Below, piece by piece: positions 49,772 through 58,405 of a stretch of DNA of 64,000 nucleotides. The stretch is from Streptomyces chryseus (GTDB taxonomy: Bacteria > Actinomycetota > Actinomycetes > Streptomycetales > Streptomycetaceae): assembly GCF_014650755.1 (NCBI RefSeq), contig NZ_BMVO01000004.1:124001-188000 (forward strand), given 5' to 3'. Position 1 is the first letter of the stretch. Each line of letters begins with the position of its first letter. A program made the position numbers and the translations under genes. The notes below the pieces were generated by a model that worked only from the letters and a program-made list of their open reading frames with translations, ran no database searches and was not told where the DNA came from.

Positions 49772-50629
49772 TCAGTACAGGACGGACGGCAGGTACGCCC
49801 CGGCGGGCTCGCTGTAGAGCCCTGTGGTCATCAGGCTCATCAGCTGTTGCACCTTGAGTCCGTTGCGCAGGCACCACCGCAGCAGCACGCTGTTGGACGC
49901 CGGGACGAGGATGCCCGGACCGCCGAACGCCGGCGCGCCCGCGATGAGCGCCCTGATGTCCTCGGTGCTCTCGCCCACCGCGTGTGCGAAGAAGGAGAGG
50001 TCGGTGGCATAACCGGTGATCCGCCCGCCGTGTTCGCTCACCCGGGCCGTGCCCGCCTGGAGGGCGTCGGCCAGTTCCCCGCCGCGGTCGGTCCCGTGCA
50101 CCCTGCGGCACACCTCGTTGCAGGCGGCGAGGTCGGCGTCGGTCGCGGGCCGCACCTCGTACCCGTCCACCGTCCCTCCGATCGGTGGTCCCTGCACGCA
50201 GGCCACCGTCTCGCGGAACTCGAACCCGAGGCCGGCGTAGAGGGCGAACGACCGCGCGTGGTATCCGCTCTGCAGCAGACGGACGCCGGGCACCCGCCGC
50301 TCGGCCGCCCGGCGCATGACGTCGTCCATGAGCCGCCGCCCCACGCCGCCGTTCTGGACGGCCGGGTCCACCGTGATCGGTCCGACGCCGACTACGGGCG
50401 ACCGCTCGTCCAGGAAGTTGCTGCCGACGATCCGGCCGTCGAGCTCGGCGACGACGCTGTAGAAGCCCGGGTGGTCCAGGACCGTGAGGAACATGCCGGC
50501 GGCGACCTCCGCCCCTGGGATGTCGGAGGGGAAACCGTGTTCCAGGGCGATGCCGGAGAACGCGGCGTAACAGATCCGGCCGCACTCCGCGGCGTCCTCC
50601 GGCCTTCCGGTGCGCAGTACGAGCTCCAC
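49772..50629 (-). CDS. GNAT family acetyltransferase with two GNAT-like halves
   Basis: This 285-aa protein starts at GTG 50629, preferred because of the GAGAGGGAA just upstream and because conserved sequence begins there (VELVLRTGRPEDAAECGRI). The first half is a full GNAT domain with acetyl-CoA motif GVGPITVDPAVQNGGVGRRLMDDVMRRA. The second (from about 150) resembles a degenerate second GNAT domain ending ILVPASNSVLLRWCLRNGLK. Such tandem GNAT proteins are common in actinobacteria; the substrate is unknown. A longer start at 50746 is possible. Confidence 0.85.
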   Translation of the reverse strand: MELVLRTGRPEDAAECGRICYAAFSGIALEHGFPSDIPGAEVAAGMFLTVLDHPGFYSVVAELDGRIVGSNFLDERSPVVGVGPITVDPAVQNGGVGRRLMDDVMRRAAERRVPGVRLLQSGYHARSFALYAGLGFEFRETVACVQGPPIGGTVDGYEVRPATDADLAACNEVCRRVHGTDRGGELADALQAGTARVSEHGGRITGYATDLSFFAHAVGESTEDIRALIAGAPAFGGPGILVPASNSVLLRWCLRNGLKVQQLMSLMTTGLYSEPAGAYLPSVLY

Positions 50630-50762
50630 GATCCGTTCCCTCTCCCGGTGCCGTTCCCGCTTCGTCGTCGGGGCAGCGGGCTGTCCGGGCAGGAAGGTCC
50701 GCCGGGGCCCTGCCTCCATCAAAAGCGCGGGCCGCACGTGCGGCAACCGGCAGCAGCTCTCG

Positions 50763-51005
50763 TTACGCCGGGCGCACCTGGACCGCGACCGCCGGGTCCT
50801 GGTGCCCGCCGCTGGCGATCATCCGTACCTCGTCGCGGTCGCTTATCTCGGCCAGGACGATGCCCGTGTCGTCCGCGTACACCGGGTGGCCGCCGGGCCC
50901 ACTGCGGTCCGTGCGGTGCACCTGCACGACGTCCGCCGCGTCCGGGACGGCTGCCGGTTCGCCCGGACGTACGAAGACCAGTTCGTAGCGATCAGACCTG
51001 CCCAT
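50763..51005 (-). CDS. DUF6296-like small protein, 80 aa
   Basis: It starts at ATG 51005 with GGAGG eight bases upstream (MGRSDRYELVFVRPGEPAAV). The sequence (DVVQVHRTDRSGPGGHPVYA, then DDTGIVLAEISDRDEVRM) resembles streptomycete proteins annotated DUF6296, as far as I recall. It is probably a small beta-rich domain. Function unknown. Confidence 0.75.
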   Translation of the reverse strand: MGRSDRYELVFVRPGEPAAVPDAADVVQVHRTDRSGPGGHPVYADDTGIVLAEISDRDEVRMIASGGHQDPAVAVQVRPA

Positions 51006-51112
51006 GTCGCCTCCTCGGTGAGAAGCCGTTGCGCCGCGCCCCTGAGTCCATACACCCATAGTCCCGCACTACGGGTTCCGGGGCCGCCGGGTCGCCCGTC
51101 GGCCGGCCGGTT

Positions 51113-51736
51113 TCAGACGCGCAGTTCCGGCGGGAAACCGGTCCAGCGCAGTTCCGGGGGCAGGTGACGGGTGTCGTTGTGGCACAGCACGGCGGACGGC
51201 CTGCCGGGCGCGTACCGGATCACCGTCAGCGCGGCGTTGCCGTGGTTGAGGCCCATCCAGCGCCACTCGGGTGCGTCGAGGGCGGCCCGGACCAGCCAGC
51301 CGACGAGGAAGTTGTGGGTGACGAGCAGTTCGTGCCGGGTCACGTCGCCCTCGACCGGCCCGGTGAAGCGCGCCAGGGCCTGGGCGGCGAGTGCGGGACC
51401 GCGCTCGCGCTCCTCGGCCGGAAACTGGCCGAGGAAGCCCAGCAGGGCGTCGGCCGAGTCCGGCGGAAGCTCCTCGCGGCGCGGCAGGTGGGGGAGGTAG
51501 TCGCCGGCCGGCTCCGACGCGCGCAGCGGTACGCCGTCGAGCTGGTCGGCGATCAGGCGTGCGGTCCGGGCGGCGCGGGGCAGAGGGCCGTGGTGGACGA
51601 CGGACAGCGGCGTCCCGCGCAGTCGCTCTCCGAGCAGAACGGCTTGACGGCGTCCGGCCTCGGTCAGTTCGGTCTCGTCCGCCGACGCCTCGCCGTGCCG
51701 GGCGAGATAGAGGTACCGCGTGGCTGTGTCCGTCAT
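51113..51736 (-). CDS. Histidine phosphatase family (phosphoglycerate mutase-like) protein
   Basis: This 207-aa protein starts at ATG 51736. The phosphohistidine motif is LYLARHGEAS (about residues 9-18). Later catalytic residues are in VVHHGPLPRAARTARLIA and the second His in ELLVTHNFLVGWLVRAAL. This fits the branch of broad-specificity phosphatases and mutases. The substrate is not clear. It is divergent from the sirtuin gene across 165 bp. Confidence 0.9.
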   Translation of the reverse strand: MTDTATRYLYLARHGEASADETELTEAGRRQAVLLGERLRGTPLSVVHHGPLPRAARTARLIADQLDGVPLRASEPAGDYLPHLPRREELPPDSADALLGFLGQFPAEERERGPALAAQALARFTGPVEGDVTRHELLVTHNFLVGWLVRAALDAPEWRWMGLNHGNAALTVIRYAPGRPSAVLCHNDTRHLPPELRWTGFPPELRV

Positions 51737-51901
51737 GTCGCCGCCCCCGGAGAAGGTGAGAGATCCCGTGTGTCGATCTTGTACATCGGACCGGGGGACG
51801 CCCCGGGCGGCGCCTGCGGTTCCGCCCGGCGCCCGGCGCCCGGCGGTCCGGTGCGGGGTAATCCCGTCGACGGCGCACCGGCCGCCGCCTACGCTCACGG
51901 T

Positions 51902-52645
51902 ATGAGCGACAACGGCACCGCGCGGCGTCCGCTGGTCGCCGTCCTCAGCGGAGCCGGGATCTCCACCGACTCCGGCATCCCCGACTACCGGGGGCCGAAC
52001 GGCCTGTGGCGGCGCGATCCGGAGGCCGAGAAGCTCGTCACGTACGGCTTCTACATGGCAGACCCGGACATCCGGCGCCGCGCCTGGCGCATGCGGCTGG
52101 AGAGCCCCGCGCGGCGGGCCCGGCCGAACGACGCCCACCGTGCGATCGCGGAGCTCGAACAGTCCGGGGTGCCGGTGCGGGTCCTCACCCAGAACGTCGA
52201 CGGGCTGCACCAGATGGCCGGCCTGCCCGCCCGCAAGGTGCTCGAACTGCACGGGACGGCGCGCTCGACGGTGTGCACCGGCTGCCGGGACCGCTCTCCG
52301 ATGGAGGAGGCGCTGGCGCGGGTGGCGGCGGGCGAGGAGGACCCGCCGTGCCGTGCGTGCGGGGGCATCCTCAAGTCGGCCACCGTGATGTTCGGACAGC
52401 GGCTCGACCCGGAGGTGGTGGCCGCGGCCCTGGCGATCGCCAGGGCGAGCGACGTGTTCGTGGCGGTGGGCACCAGTCTCAAGGTGCAGCCGGCCGCCTC
52501 ACTCGCCGGGATCGCGGCGGAGCACGGCGCCCGCCTCGTCGTCGTCAACGCCGAACCGACGCCCTACGACGCGCTGGCCGACGAGGTCGTGCGCGAGCCG
52601 ATCGGGACGGCGCTGCCCGCCCTCCTGAGGCGCCTGACGGCCTGA
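51902..52645 (+). CDS. Sirtuin NAD-dependent protein deacylase (CobB type)
   Basis: This 247-aa sirtuin removes acyl groups from lysine using NAD. The NAD site is VLSGAGISTDSGIPDYRGPNG, TQNVDGLHQ holds the Asn-Asp pair, HG (LELHGTARS) supplies the catalytic His, and a structural zinc is bound by CTGC and CRACGG. The VGTSLKVQPAASL motif is intact. ATG 51902 is six bases after TACGCT, so its mRNA may be leaderless. Typical targets include acetyl-CoA synthetase. Confidence 0.93.
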   Translation: MSDNGTARRPLVAVLSGAGISTDSGIPDYRGPNGLWRRDPEAEKLVTYGFYMADPDIRRRAWRMRLESPARRARPNDAHRAIAELEQSGVPVRVLTQNVDGLHQMAGLPARKVLELHGTARSTVCTGCRDRSPMEEALARVAAGEEDPPCRACGGILKSATVMFGQRLDPEVVAAALAIARASDVFVAVGTSLKVQPAASLAGIAAEHGARLVVVNAEPTPYDALADEVVREPIGTALPALLRRLTA

Positions 52646-52688
52646 GGGGCGCGCCCGGCGGTCCTGGAGGGGCGTGCGACCAGGGCGC

Positions 52689-52850
52689 CTACCAGCGCGG
52701 GCCGGCCGCCCGAACGGCGCTGAAGTCCATGGCCTGCTCGACCTCCCGCAGAGTCTCCTCTGCGATCTGGCGCACCTCGGCAGGTACGTCGCCCCGCTCC
52801 TCCACGAGGCCTGCATAGATCGGTGCCTCGGCACGGTTCGCGGAACTCAC
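52689..52850 (-). CDS. Small conserved-looking protein, 53 aa
   Basis: A GTG at 52850 opens a 53-codon frame (SSANRAEAPIYAGLVEERGD, ending SAVRAAGPRW). The peptide is helical and acidic, with a heptad-like VRQIAEETLREVEQAMDF. Third positions are about 81% G/C. An AGGG lies 12 bases upstream. I recall similar short proteins in streptomycetes but no function. It is convergent with the sirtuin gene and divergent from the aquaporin gene. Confidence 0.6.
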   Translation of the reverse strand: MSSANRAEAPIYAGLVEERGDVPAEVRQIAEETLREVEQAMDFSAVRAAGPRW

Positions 52851-53081
52851 GTCGGAGAGGGCCCTTCAAGTCGGAGAACGTGCGGATTCCGGCGTCAGCC
52901 GGAACGGAGGACGAGTGTAGGTGGTCCACAAGACGGGGCTCAGGCCGCCCCCGTGCCTGCTCACCTCCCCGGCCCGAACTGATGCCCGGGTGTCCGGCCC
53001 GTGGACACCACCCTCCACCGCTTCCAAGATACGGAATACACTTTCCATTATCAGCGTCCCGATGCGGGGGAGGACCACAGC

Positions 53082-53837
53082 ATGGGCATCGACAGGGCAC
53101 TGCCGCGCCGAGCGGCCGCCGAACTGGTGGGCACCGCCGCCCTGGTGACCGTCGTCGTCGGTTCCGGCATCCAGGCCGCCGGCCTCAGCCAGGACACCGG
53201 GGTGCAGCTGCTCGCCAACGCCCTGGCCTCGGCGATCGGGCTCGGCCTGCTCATCGTGCTGCTCGGCCCCGTCTCGGGGGCCCACCTGAATCCGGTGATC
53301 ACGCTCTTCGCCTGGTGGTCCCAGCGGCGCGCCGCGGCCCGCTTCAGCGGCCGGGAGGCCGCCCTCTACATCACGGCGCAGCTCGCGGGGGCGGTCGCCG
53401 GGGGCCTGCTGGCCGAGGCGATGTTCGGCCGGACGCCCGGTGTCTGGTCCACGCGGGTGCGGTCGGACGGGCATCTGCTGCTCGGCGAGGCGGTCGCCAC
53501 GGCGGGACTGGTGCTGGTGGTGTACGGACTGGAGCGCATCGGCCGCGCACGGCTGATGCCGGTCGCGGTCGCCTCGTACATCGCGGCGGCGATCTGGTTC
53601 ACCTCGTCGGGCTCCTTCGCGAACCCGGCGGCGACGGCCGGCCGGGCCCTCACCGACTCCCTCACCGGCATCGCGCCGGCGTCGCTCCCGGGCTTCGTCA
53701 CCGCCCAGCTCCTCGGCGGGCTCCTGGGCGCCGGGCTGGCGACCGTCCTCTACGGTCCGCGGGTGACGCCCGCTCAGCCCGCCGGGCCGGCGGCGGGCGC
53801 CCGCGCGTGGTGGCGACCCCTCTCTCGCCGGGCGTAA
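53082..53837 (+). CDS. MIP family channel (aquaporin/glycerol facilitator)
   Basis: This 251-aa membrane channel starts at ATG 53082 with GGGGGAGG upstream. It has six helices and the two pore half-helices. The first box is NPV (GAHLNPVITLF) instead of NPA; the second is NPA (SFANPAATAGRALT). The loop after the first box is unusually polar and Arg-rich (WWSQRRAAARF). It could conduct water, glycerol, or metalloids such as arsenite; actinobacterial homologues are often close to arsenic genes, but none are next to it here. The upstream 231 bp hold AT-rich promoter-like DNA (53028-53055). Confidence 0.85.
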   Translation: MGIDRALPRRAAAELVGTAALVTVVVGSGIQAAGLSQDTGVQLLANALASAIGLGLLIVLLGPVSGAHLNPVITLFAWWSQRRAAARFSGREAALYITAQLAGAVAGGLLAEAMFGRTPGVWSTRVRSDGHLLLGEAVATAGLVLVVYGLERIGRARLMPVAVASYIAAAIWFTSSGSFANPAATAGRALTDSLTGIAPASLPGFVTAQLLGGLLGAGLATVLYGPRVTPAQPAGPAAGARAWWRPLSRRA

Positions 53838-53861
53838 CACGCCCTGGGAGACTGCTTGTTC

Positions 53862-54297
53862 ATGAGCGAACGCGGGGGCGGTCGGACACGGGGCGGCGTC
53901 GGAGCCGGAGTCACCTTCGGCCTGCTGGTGGCGTGGGCGGCGCACGACGCGGAGGAAGTGGCCACGGTGCCCCGGTGGGCCCGTACGCACGTACCGGAGC
54001 TGCGCGAGCGCTTCCCCCAGGTGCCGGAGCCGGTGTGGCGGCGGCTGGAGTCCGTCGACGGCCGGGAGTTCGCGGCCGCCGTGGGCGGGATGGCCCTGGT
54101 GGTCGCCGCCGCCGCTGTCCAGGGGCACCGCACGGGCGGGCGCTCCGCCTTCTACCAGCAGGCCGTCCGTCCTGCTTCCCGCGCGGCCCGGCGACGCCGC
54201 GCGGAGCCTGGCGTTCGCCACCGTGGCCACGGTTGCCGGGGCGCACGCCGTGGCCCGCCGGGTCGTGGGCCGGTCCGCGGGCCCGCGCCGGCCCTGA
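53862..54297 (+). pseudogene. HXXEE-type membrane protein, internal deletion and frameshift
   Basis: ATG 53862 begins an HXXEE-type protein: LVAWAAHDAEEVATVPRWAR then VAAAAVQGHRTGGRSAFYQ. After this the frame loses homology. In a shifted frame (54190-54297) a typical C-terminal end appears (GDAARSLAFATVATVAGAHA then VARRVVGRSAGPRRP and stop). The central segment with the middle membrane helices is missing. The original frame runs on to 54404 without meaning. It starts 24 bp after the aquaporin gene and may have been in its operon. Confidence 0.75.
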
Positions 54298-54351
54298 CCG
54301 CTCCGCTTCCGGCGGTGTGCACCGGCCCCGGAACCCGGGGCGCGTCCGGCG

Positions 54352-55248
54352 TCAACTTCCGTGCCCGGTACGCGCTGAGAGCCCTCGGGCCAGACACTCG
54401 GTGAGGCGGAGCGCGAGCGTCCCGTCGGGGTCGAGGCGGGGGTTGAAGATGGTGACGTCGAACCCCCGGGCCCCTTCGCCGGCGAGCGCCGTCCGCAGTA
54501 CGGTCTCCAGCTCCGCCCAGGTCAAGCCGCCGGGAAGGCGGTAGTCGACGGCCGGCATGACCGCGTCGTCCAGGACGTCCACGTCGAGGTGCACCCAGTA
54601 ACCGGCGCTCCGGCCGGAGCCGAGCCGGCCGACCGCCCGGCGCGCGGCCGTTGCCGCGCCGTCCGCGCGCACGGCGTCGAGGCCGACCGCGTGCAGCAGC
54701 GGTGGCAGGGGCTGCATCCCCGCCTCGGCGGACTCGGCGCCGTCGCGGAAGCCGAGGGCGACGACGTCCTCGTCCCGTACGAGAGGTCCCCGGCCCTCCA
54801 GGTCGGCCAGCGGCAGCGGACCCCGCCCCGTGGCCAGGGCGAGTACCATCGACGCCACCTCGCCCGTCGGCTCCGCCGACGGCTGGTAGAAGTCGGTGTG
54901 ACCGTCGAGGAACAGCAGCCCGTGGCGCCCGCGGCGGCGCAGGGCGAGGAGTGTGCCCAGCAGAACGCTGCAGTCACCGCCGAGGACCACGGGGAAGAAG
55001 CCGCGACCGAGGACACCGCCGACCCTGTCGGCCAGGTGTGCCGAGTACCGCGCGATGCCGACCGGATTGAGGACACCGGTCTCGCGGTCCCGCACGGGGT
55101 CGTACGCCGGCGCCTCGACCCGGCCCGCCCACGCCGCCCCCAGCCGCGTCAGCAGCCCGGCGCCGAGCAGAGCGGCCGGCAGGTCCTGTACGCCGGAGGG
55201 CCGCAGCCCGAGTACGGACGGCGCCTCGACGACGGCTGGTTGCTGCAC
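54352..55248 (-). CDS. Arginase/agmatinase-family protein with a Cys metal-site variant
   Basis: This roughly 298-aa binuclear-metal ureohydrolase-fold protein keeps DGHTDF (Asp, His, Asp) and HLDVDVLDD (two Asp), but the first metal His of GGDHS is replaced by Cys (LGGDCSVLLG). I recall similar GGDCS sequences in a streptomycete subfamily, so this may be a variant activity rather than loss. GTG 55248, with AGAAGGG upstream, is the preferred start; ATG 55296 is upstream. Candidate reactions are hydrolysis of arginine, agmatine or another guanidino compound. Confidence 0.85.
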   Translation of the reverse strand: MQQPAVVEAPSVLGLRPSGVQDLPAALLGAGLLTRLGAAWAGRVEAPAYDPVRDRETGVLNPVGIARYSAHLADRVGGVLGRGFFPVVLGGDCSVLLGTLLALRRRGRHGLLFLDGHTDFYQPSAEPTGEVASMVLALATGRGPLPLADLEGRGPLVRDEDVVALGFRDGAESAEAGMQPLPPLLHAVGLDAVRADGAATAARRAVGRLGSGRSAGYWVHLDVDVLDDAVMPAVDYRLPGGLTWAELETVLRTALAGEGARGFDVTIFNPRLDPDGTLALRLTECLARGLSARTGHGS

Positions 55249-55333
55249 GTCCGGGCCCTTCTGCCGGCCGCTGCCGTCCCGCGCCACGGCCGCCACGAGC
55301 CGCAGGGCCGCGAGCCCCGGGGGCGGCCGCGGG

Positions 55334-56719
55334 TCAGTACTGCTCCGCCGGCTCGATGTTCTGGTTGACGTGGAAGAAGTTGTGCGGGTCGTACGTCCGC
55401 TTGATGTCCGCCAGCTTGTCGTAGTGGTCGCGGTACGCGGCCCTGACCCGGTCCTGCCGCTCGCCGGAGCCCATGAAGTTGACGTAACCGCCGCCCATGG
55501 ACTGCGGACGCAGTTCCTCCCAGTAGTCCACGCACCACTGCTTCAGCATCTCGGCTTTGTCGGGATCCGGGTCGATGCCGCCGATGATGCCGGACCACAC
55601 GGCGTCCCGGTACGCCCACGCGGTGGCGTCCGGGCCGACGCGGCCCGCGGCTCCGTCCACCGGGTAGAGGTGCATGGTGGACAGGTCGGTGGGGAGGTTC
55701 TCGGCGTACTTGGCGTGCACGTCGACGGCGTCGTCCGTGATCCGGTCGAAGAAGTGCCCCCGCCAGTACCACTGGAGTCCGGCGGGGATCAGTTCGTCGA
55801 ACATGGTCTGCAGCGCCGGATAGGGCATCGGCGCCGCGAAGTGGAAGGCCGGCGGGCCGGGTTCGCCGACGACCGCGAGAGCCTCGTCGAGGCGGTCCAG
55901 GTCCCCTGTCCAGCACCACACGACACCGCACATCTTCTGCCCGTGGATCTCCTCCGGGAACGGCGGGCCGGGCGGCACGGTGAGCGACGCGAAGAAGCCG
56001 TTCAGGTCCTCGGGCGCCTGCGGCAGGAACTCGCGGTACCAGCGCAGCACCTCGCGGGTGCTGTCGACCGGCCACACGGTGATGCCGGCGCCCACGGTGC
56101 TCACCGGGTGCAGCCGGAAGCTGAACGAGGTGACGATGCCGAAGTTGCCGCCTCCGCCGCGCAACGCCCAGAAGAGGTCCGGGTTCTCGGTCTCGCTCGC
56201 GGTGACGAAGCTGCCGTCGGCGAGTACGACGTCCGCCGCCAGCAGGTTGTCGGCCGTCAGCCCGTACTTGCGGGTGAGGTGGCCGTGCCCGCCGCCGAGG
56301 GTGAGGCCGCCGACGCCCGTGGTGGACATGATGCCGGCGGGGGTGGCCAGGCCGAAGCCGTGGGCGGCGTGGTCGAGGTCGCCGAGCTGACTGCCGCCGC
56401 CGACGCGCGCGGTCCGCGCGGCCGGGTCGACGTGCGCCCAGCGCATGGGTGACAGGTCGATGGTGACGCCGTCCTCCGTCAGGGCCAGGCCGGGGCCGCT
56501 GTGCCCACCGCCCCTGACGGCGACTTCGCACCCGTTGTCGCGCAGGAAGTCGACCGCCGCCATGACGTCGGCGGCGTCCGCGCACCGCACGACGGCGGCC
56601 GGGCGCCGGTCGATCATGGCGTTGTAGATCGTGCGGCTCTCGTCGTACTCCGGGTCCTGCGGGCCGATGACCGGGCCGCGCAGCGCGGTCCGCATCGCTT
56701 CCAGAGTTCTGCCGTCCAT
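55334..56719 (-). CDS. FAD-linked oxidoreductase (berberine-bridge/VAO type)
   Basis: This 461-aa flavoenzyme starts at ATG 56719, six bases after AAGGAG. The FAD-binding domain contains the covalent-FAD His in AVRGGGHSGPG (about residue 66) and GGLTLGGGHGHLTRKYG. The C-terminal berberine-bridge tail is FFHVNQNIEP. No signal peptide is obvious. Enzymes of this type oxidise sugars, alkaloids or other secondary metabolites. Divergent from the decayed molybdopterin gene (224 bp between starts). Confidence 0.92.
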   Translation of the reverse strand: MDGRTLEAMRTALRGPVIGPQDPEYDESRTIYNAMIDRRPAAVVRCADAADVMAAVDFLRDNGCEVAVRGGGHSGPGLALTEDGVTIDLSPMRWAHVDPAARTARVGGGSQLGDLDHAAHGFGLATPAGIMSTTGVGGLTLGGGHGHLTRKYGLTADNLLAADVVLADGSFVTASETENPDLFWALRGGGGNFGIVTSFSFRLHPVSTVGAGITVWPVDSTREVLRWYREFLPQAPEDLNGFFASLTVPPGPPFPEEIHGQKMCGVVWCWTGDLDRLDEALAVVGEPGPPAFHFAAPMPYPALQTMFDELIPAGLQWYWRGHFFDRITDDAVDVHAKYAENLPTDLSTMHLYPVDGAAGRVGPDATAWAYRDAVWSGIIGGIDPDPDKAEMLKQWCVDYWEELRPQSMGGGYVNFMGSGERQDRVRAAYRDHYDKLADIKRTYDPHNFFHVNQNIEPAEQY

Positions 56720-56943
56720 GACCATCTCCTTGCCGAGACGCGGAACCGCTGCTTCCCACCCGGCCCCCACCCCTTGCCGGGCCCGCCGGTGAGCGGTTGC
56801 GTACGCCGACGCCGCGGGCGCCCCCGTTCGGCCGCGCACGGGCGGCGGACAGCACGCCGGAGGGCTGATGTGTCCAGCATCCCGCCGGCCGGGAACCCGC
56901 GCAATTCCGTCGCGAGGTGCCCGGGACCTGGGAAAAGCGCACC

Positions 56944-58033
56944 ATGAGGGCATGGACGGACACAGGGGCGCACCCGCCGGCGCACGGCTGGAGGACATCG
57001 GCCCGCAACCACGGCCTGCCGCTGGAGGCGCTGCGCCACGACGTCACCCCGCCCGGACCGCACTACGTACTCGTCCACTACGGCATCCCCGTGACCGCGT
57101 CCGAGGACTGGCGGCTCACGGCGGGCGGCCGGGTCCGCAAGCCGCTGACGCTCGGCCTGCGGACGCTGCGGTCCTTCCCGGCCGTCACCCTGCGCGGAAC
57201 CATGAAGTGCGCGGGGTGACGGCCGGGCACGGCTCACACCCCGGCCCGTGAGCCAGCCCTGGCTGGTGGAGGCGGTCGGAACAGCCGAGTGGACCGGGGT
57301 GCCGCTGCGCCTGCTGCTCGACGAGGCGGGAGTCGGCGCGGACGCCGTCGAGGCGGCCTTCGGCGGGCCGATCACGGCGTCGAGCGCGGAGTCGAGCAGG
57401 ACCACCGGCGGAGTCTGCCACTGGCGGTGGCCCTGGGCGACGATCCGCACGTGCTGGTGGCGTACGGCATGAACGGCCGCCCCCCTGCCGCCGCAGCACG
57501 GCCATCCGCCGCGTCTCGTCGTGCCCGGCTGGTACGGCATGGCGCACGTGAAGTGGCTGCGCTAGATCACCCTCACCGACACCCCGTTCACCGGCTTCCA
57601 GCAGGCCGTGGCGTACCGCTACCGGCAGGAGGCCGGCGATCCCGGTGAGCCGGTCACACGCATCGCGCCGAGGGCGCTGATGGTCCCGCCGGGCTTCCCG
57701 GACTTCATGTCACGGACCCGCGTCGTACGGCCCGGCCGGGTGCCGCTGGAGGGCCGGGCCTGGTCCGGGTACGGCGAGGTCGCGCGGGTCGAGGTGAGTA
57801 CGGACGACGGCCGCTCGTGGGGCGAGGCCGAACTCGCCCCGCCGGACGGGAACGTCTGGGCCTGGCGACGGTGGCGGACGTCCTCGGCCGCCGAGCCGGG
57901 CCGCCAGGTGCCGAGCGCCCGCGCCACCGATGCGACGGGCCGCACCCAGCCCGTGGAGCAGCCGTGGAACCGGGGCGGCTTCGGCAACAACCTCGTGCAG
58001 CGGATCCCCGTCGGGTGCGTGCCCGGCACGTGA
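56944..58033 (+). pseudogene. Molybdopterin-dependent sulfite-oxidase-type enzyme, heavily decayed
   Basis: The first part from ATG 56944 reads RNHGLPLEALRHDVTPPGPH and ends at a frameshift in the cofactor motif (MKCAG then stop, where relatives have MECAGNGR). From 57248 another frame continues (SQPWLVEAVGTAEWTGVPLR). Two more frame changes follow near 57380 and 57480, then LRLVVPGWYGMAHVKWLR hits an in-frame TAG at 57563-57565, in place of a conserved Glu or Lys. The remainder (ITLTDTPFTGFQQAVAYRYR to 58033) is readable. Several independent lesions make this a true pseudogene. Confidence 0.9.
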
Positions 58034-58049
58034 CACGGGCCGCCGCTGT

Positions 58050-58253
58050 TCAGTGGGGCAGTTCGCCCGCCGTCTTCTCCAGACGCAGCAGGTCGTGCGG
58101 GGTGAGTCCACAAGCGTCGCAGACGGCTTCGACCGGCGCGCCCTCGCGGACGGCGGCGACGGCCTCCGTCTCCACGTCGGCGCGGGCGGCGTCCAGAGCG
58201 GCTTCGGCTTCACGCAGGCGGTTGACGGCGAGTTCGAGGGGGGCGAGATCCAT
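58050..58253 (-). CDS. Small helical protein, 67 aa
   Basis: From ATG 58253 (MDLAPLELAVNRLREAEAAL) the protein is a probable coiled coil followed by a short HTH-like end (GAPVEAVCDACGLTPHDLLR). Two Cys lie 3 apart (CDAC). A longer form from GTG 58271 is possible. Function unknown. Confidence 0.55.
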   Translation of the reverse strand: MDLAPLELAVNRLREAEAALDAARADVETEAVAAVREGAPVEAVCDACGLTPHDLLRLEKTAGELPH

Positions 58254-58405
58254 GGCCGGATGGTCGCACACCGCGCCCGCCCGGCGTCACCCCGCCCCGG
58301 CGGAGGCCGGCGGCGGGCCGGGATGCGGACCGTCACCGGGCACCCGACGATGGGAAGCCGGGGCGCCGCAGGGCGCCACAGCGCCGAAGTGGACGGACGT
58401 CGTCA

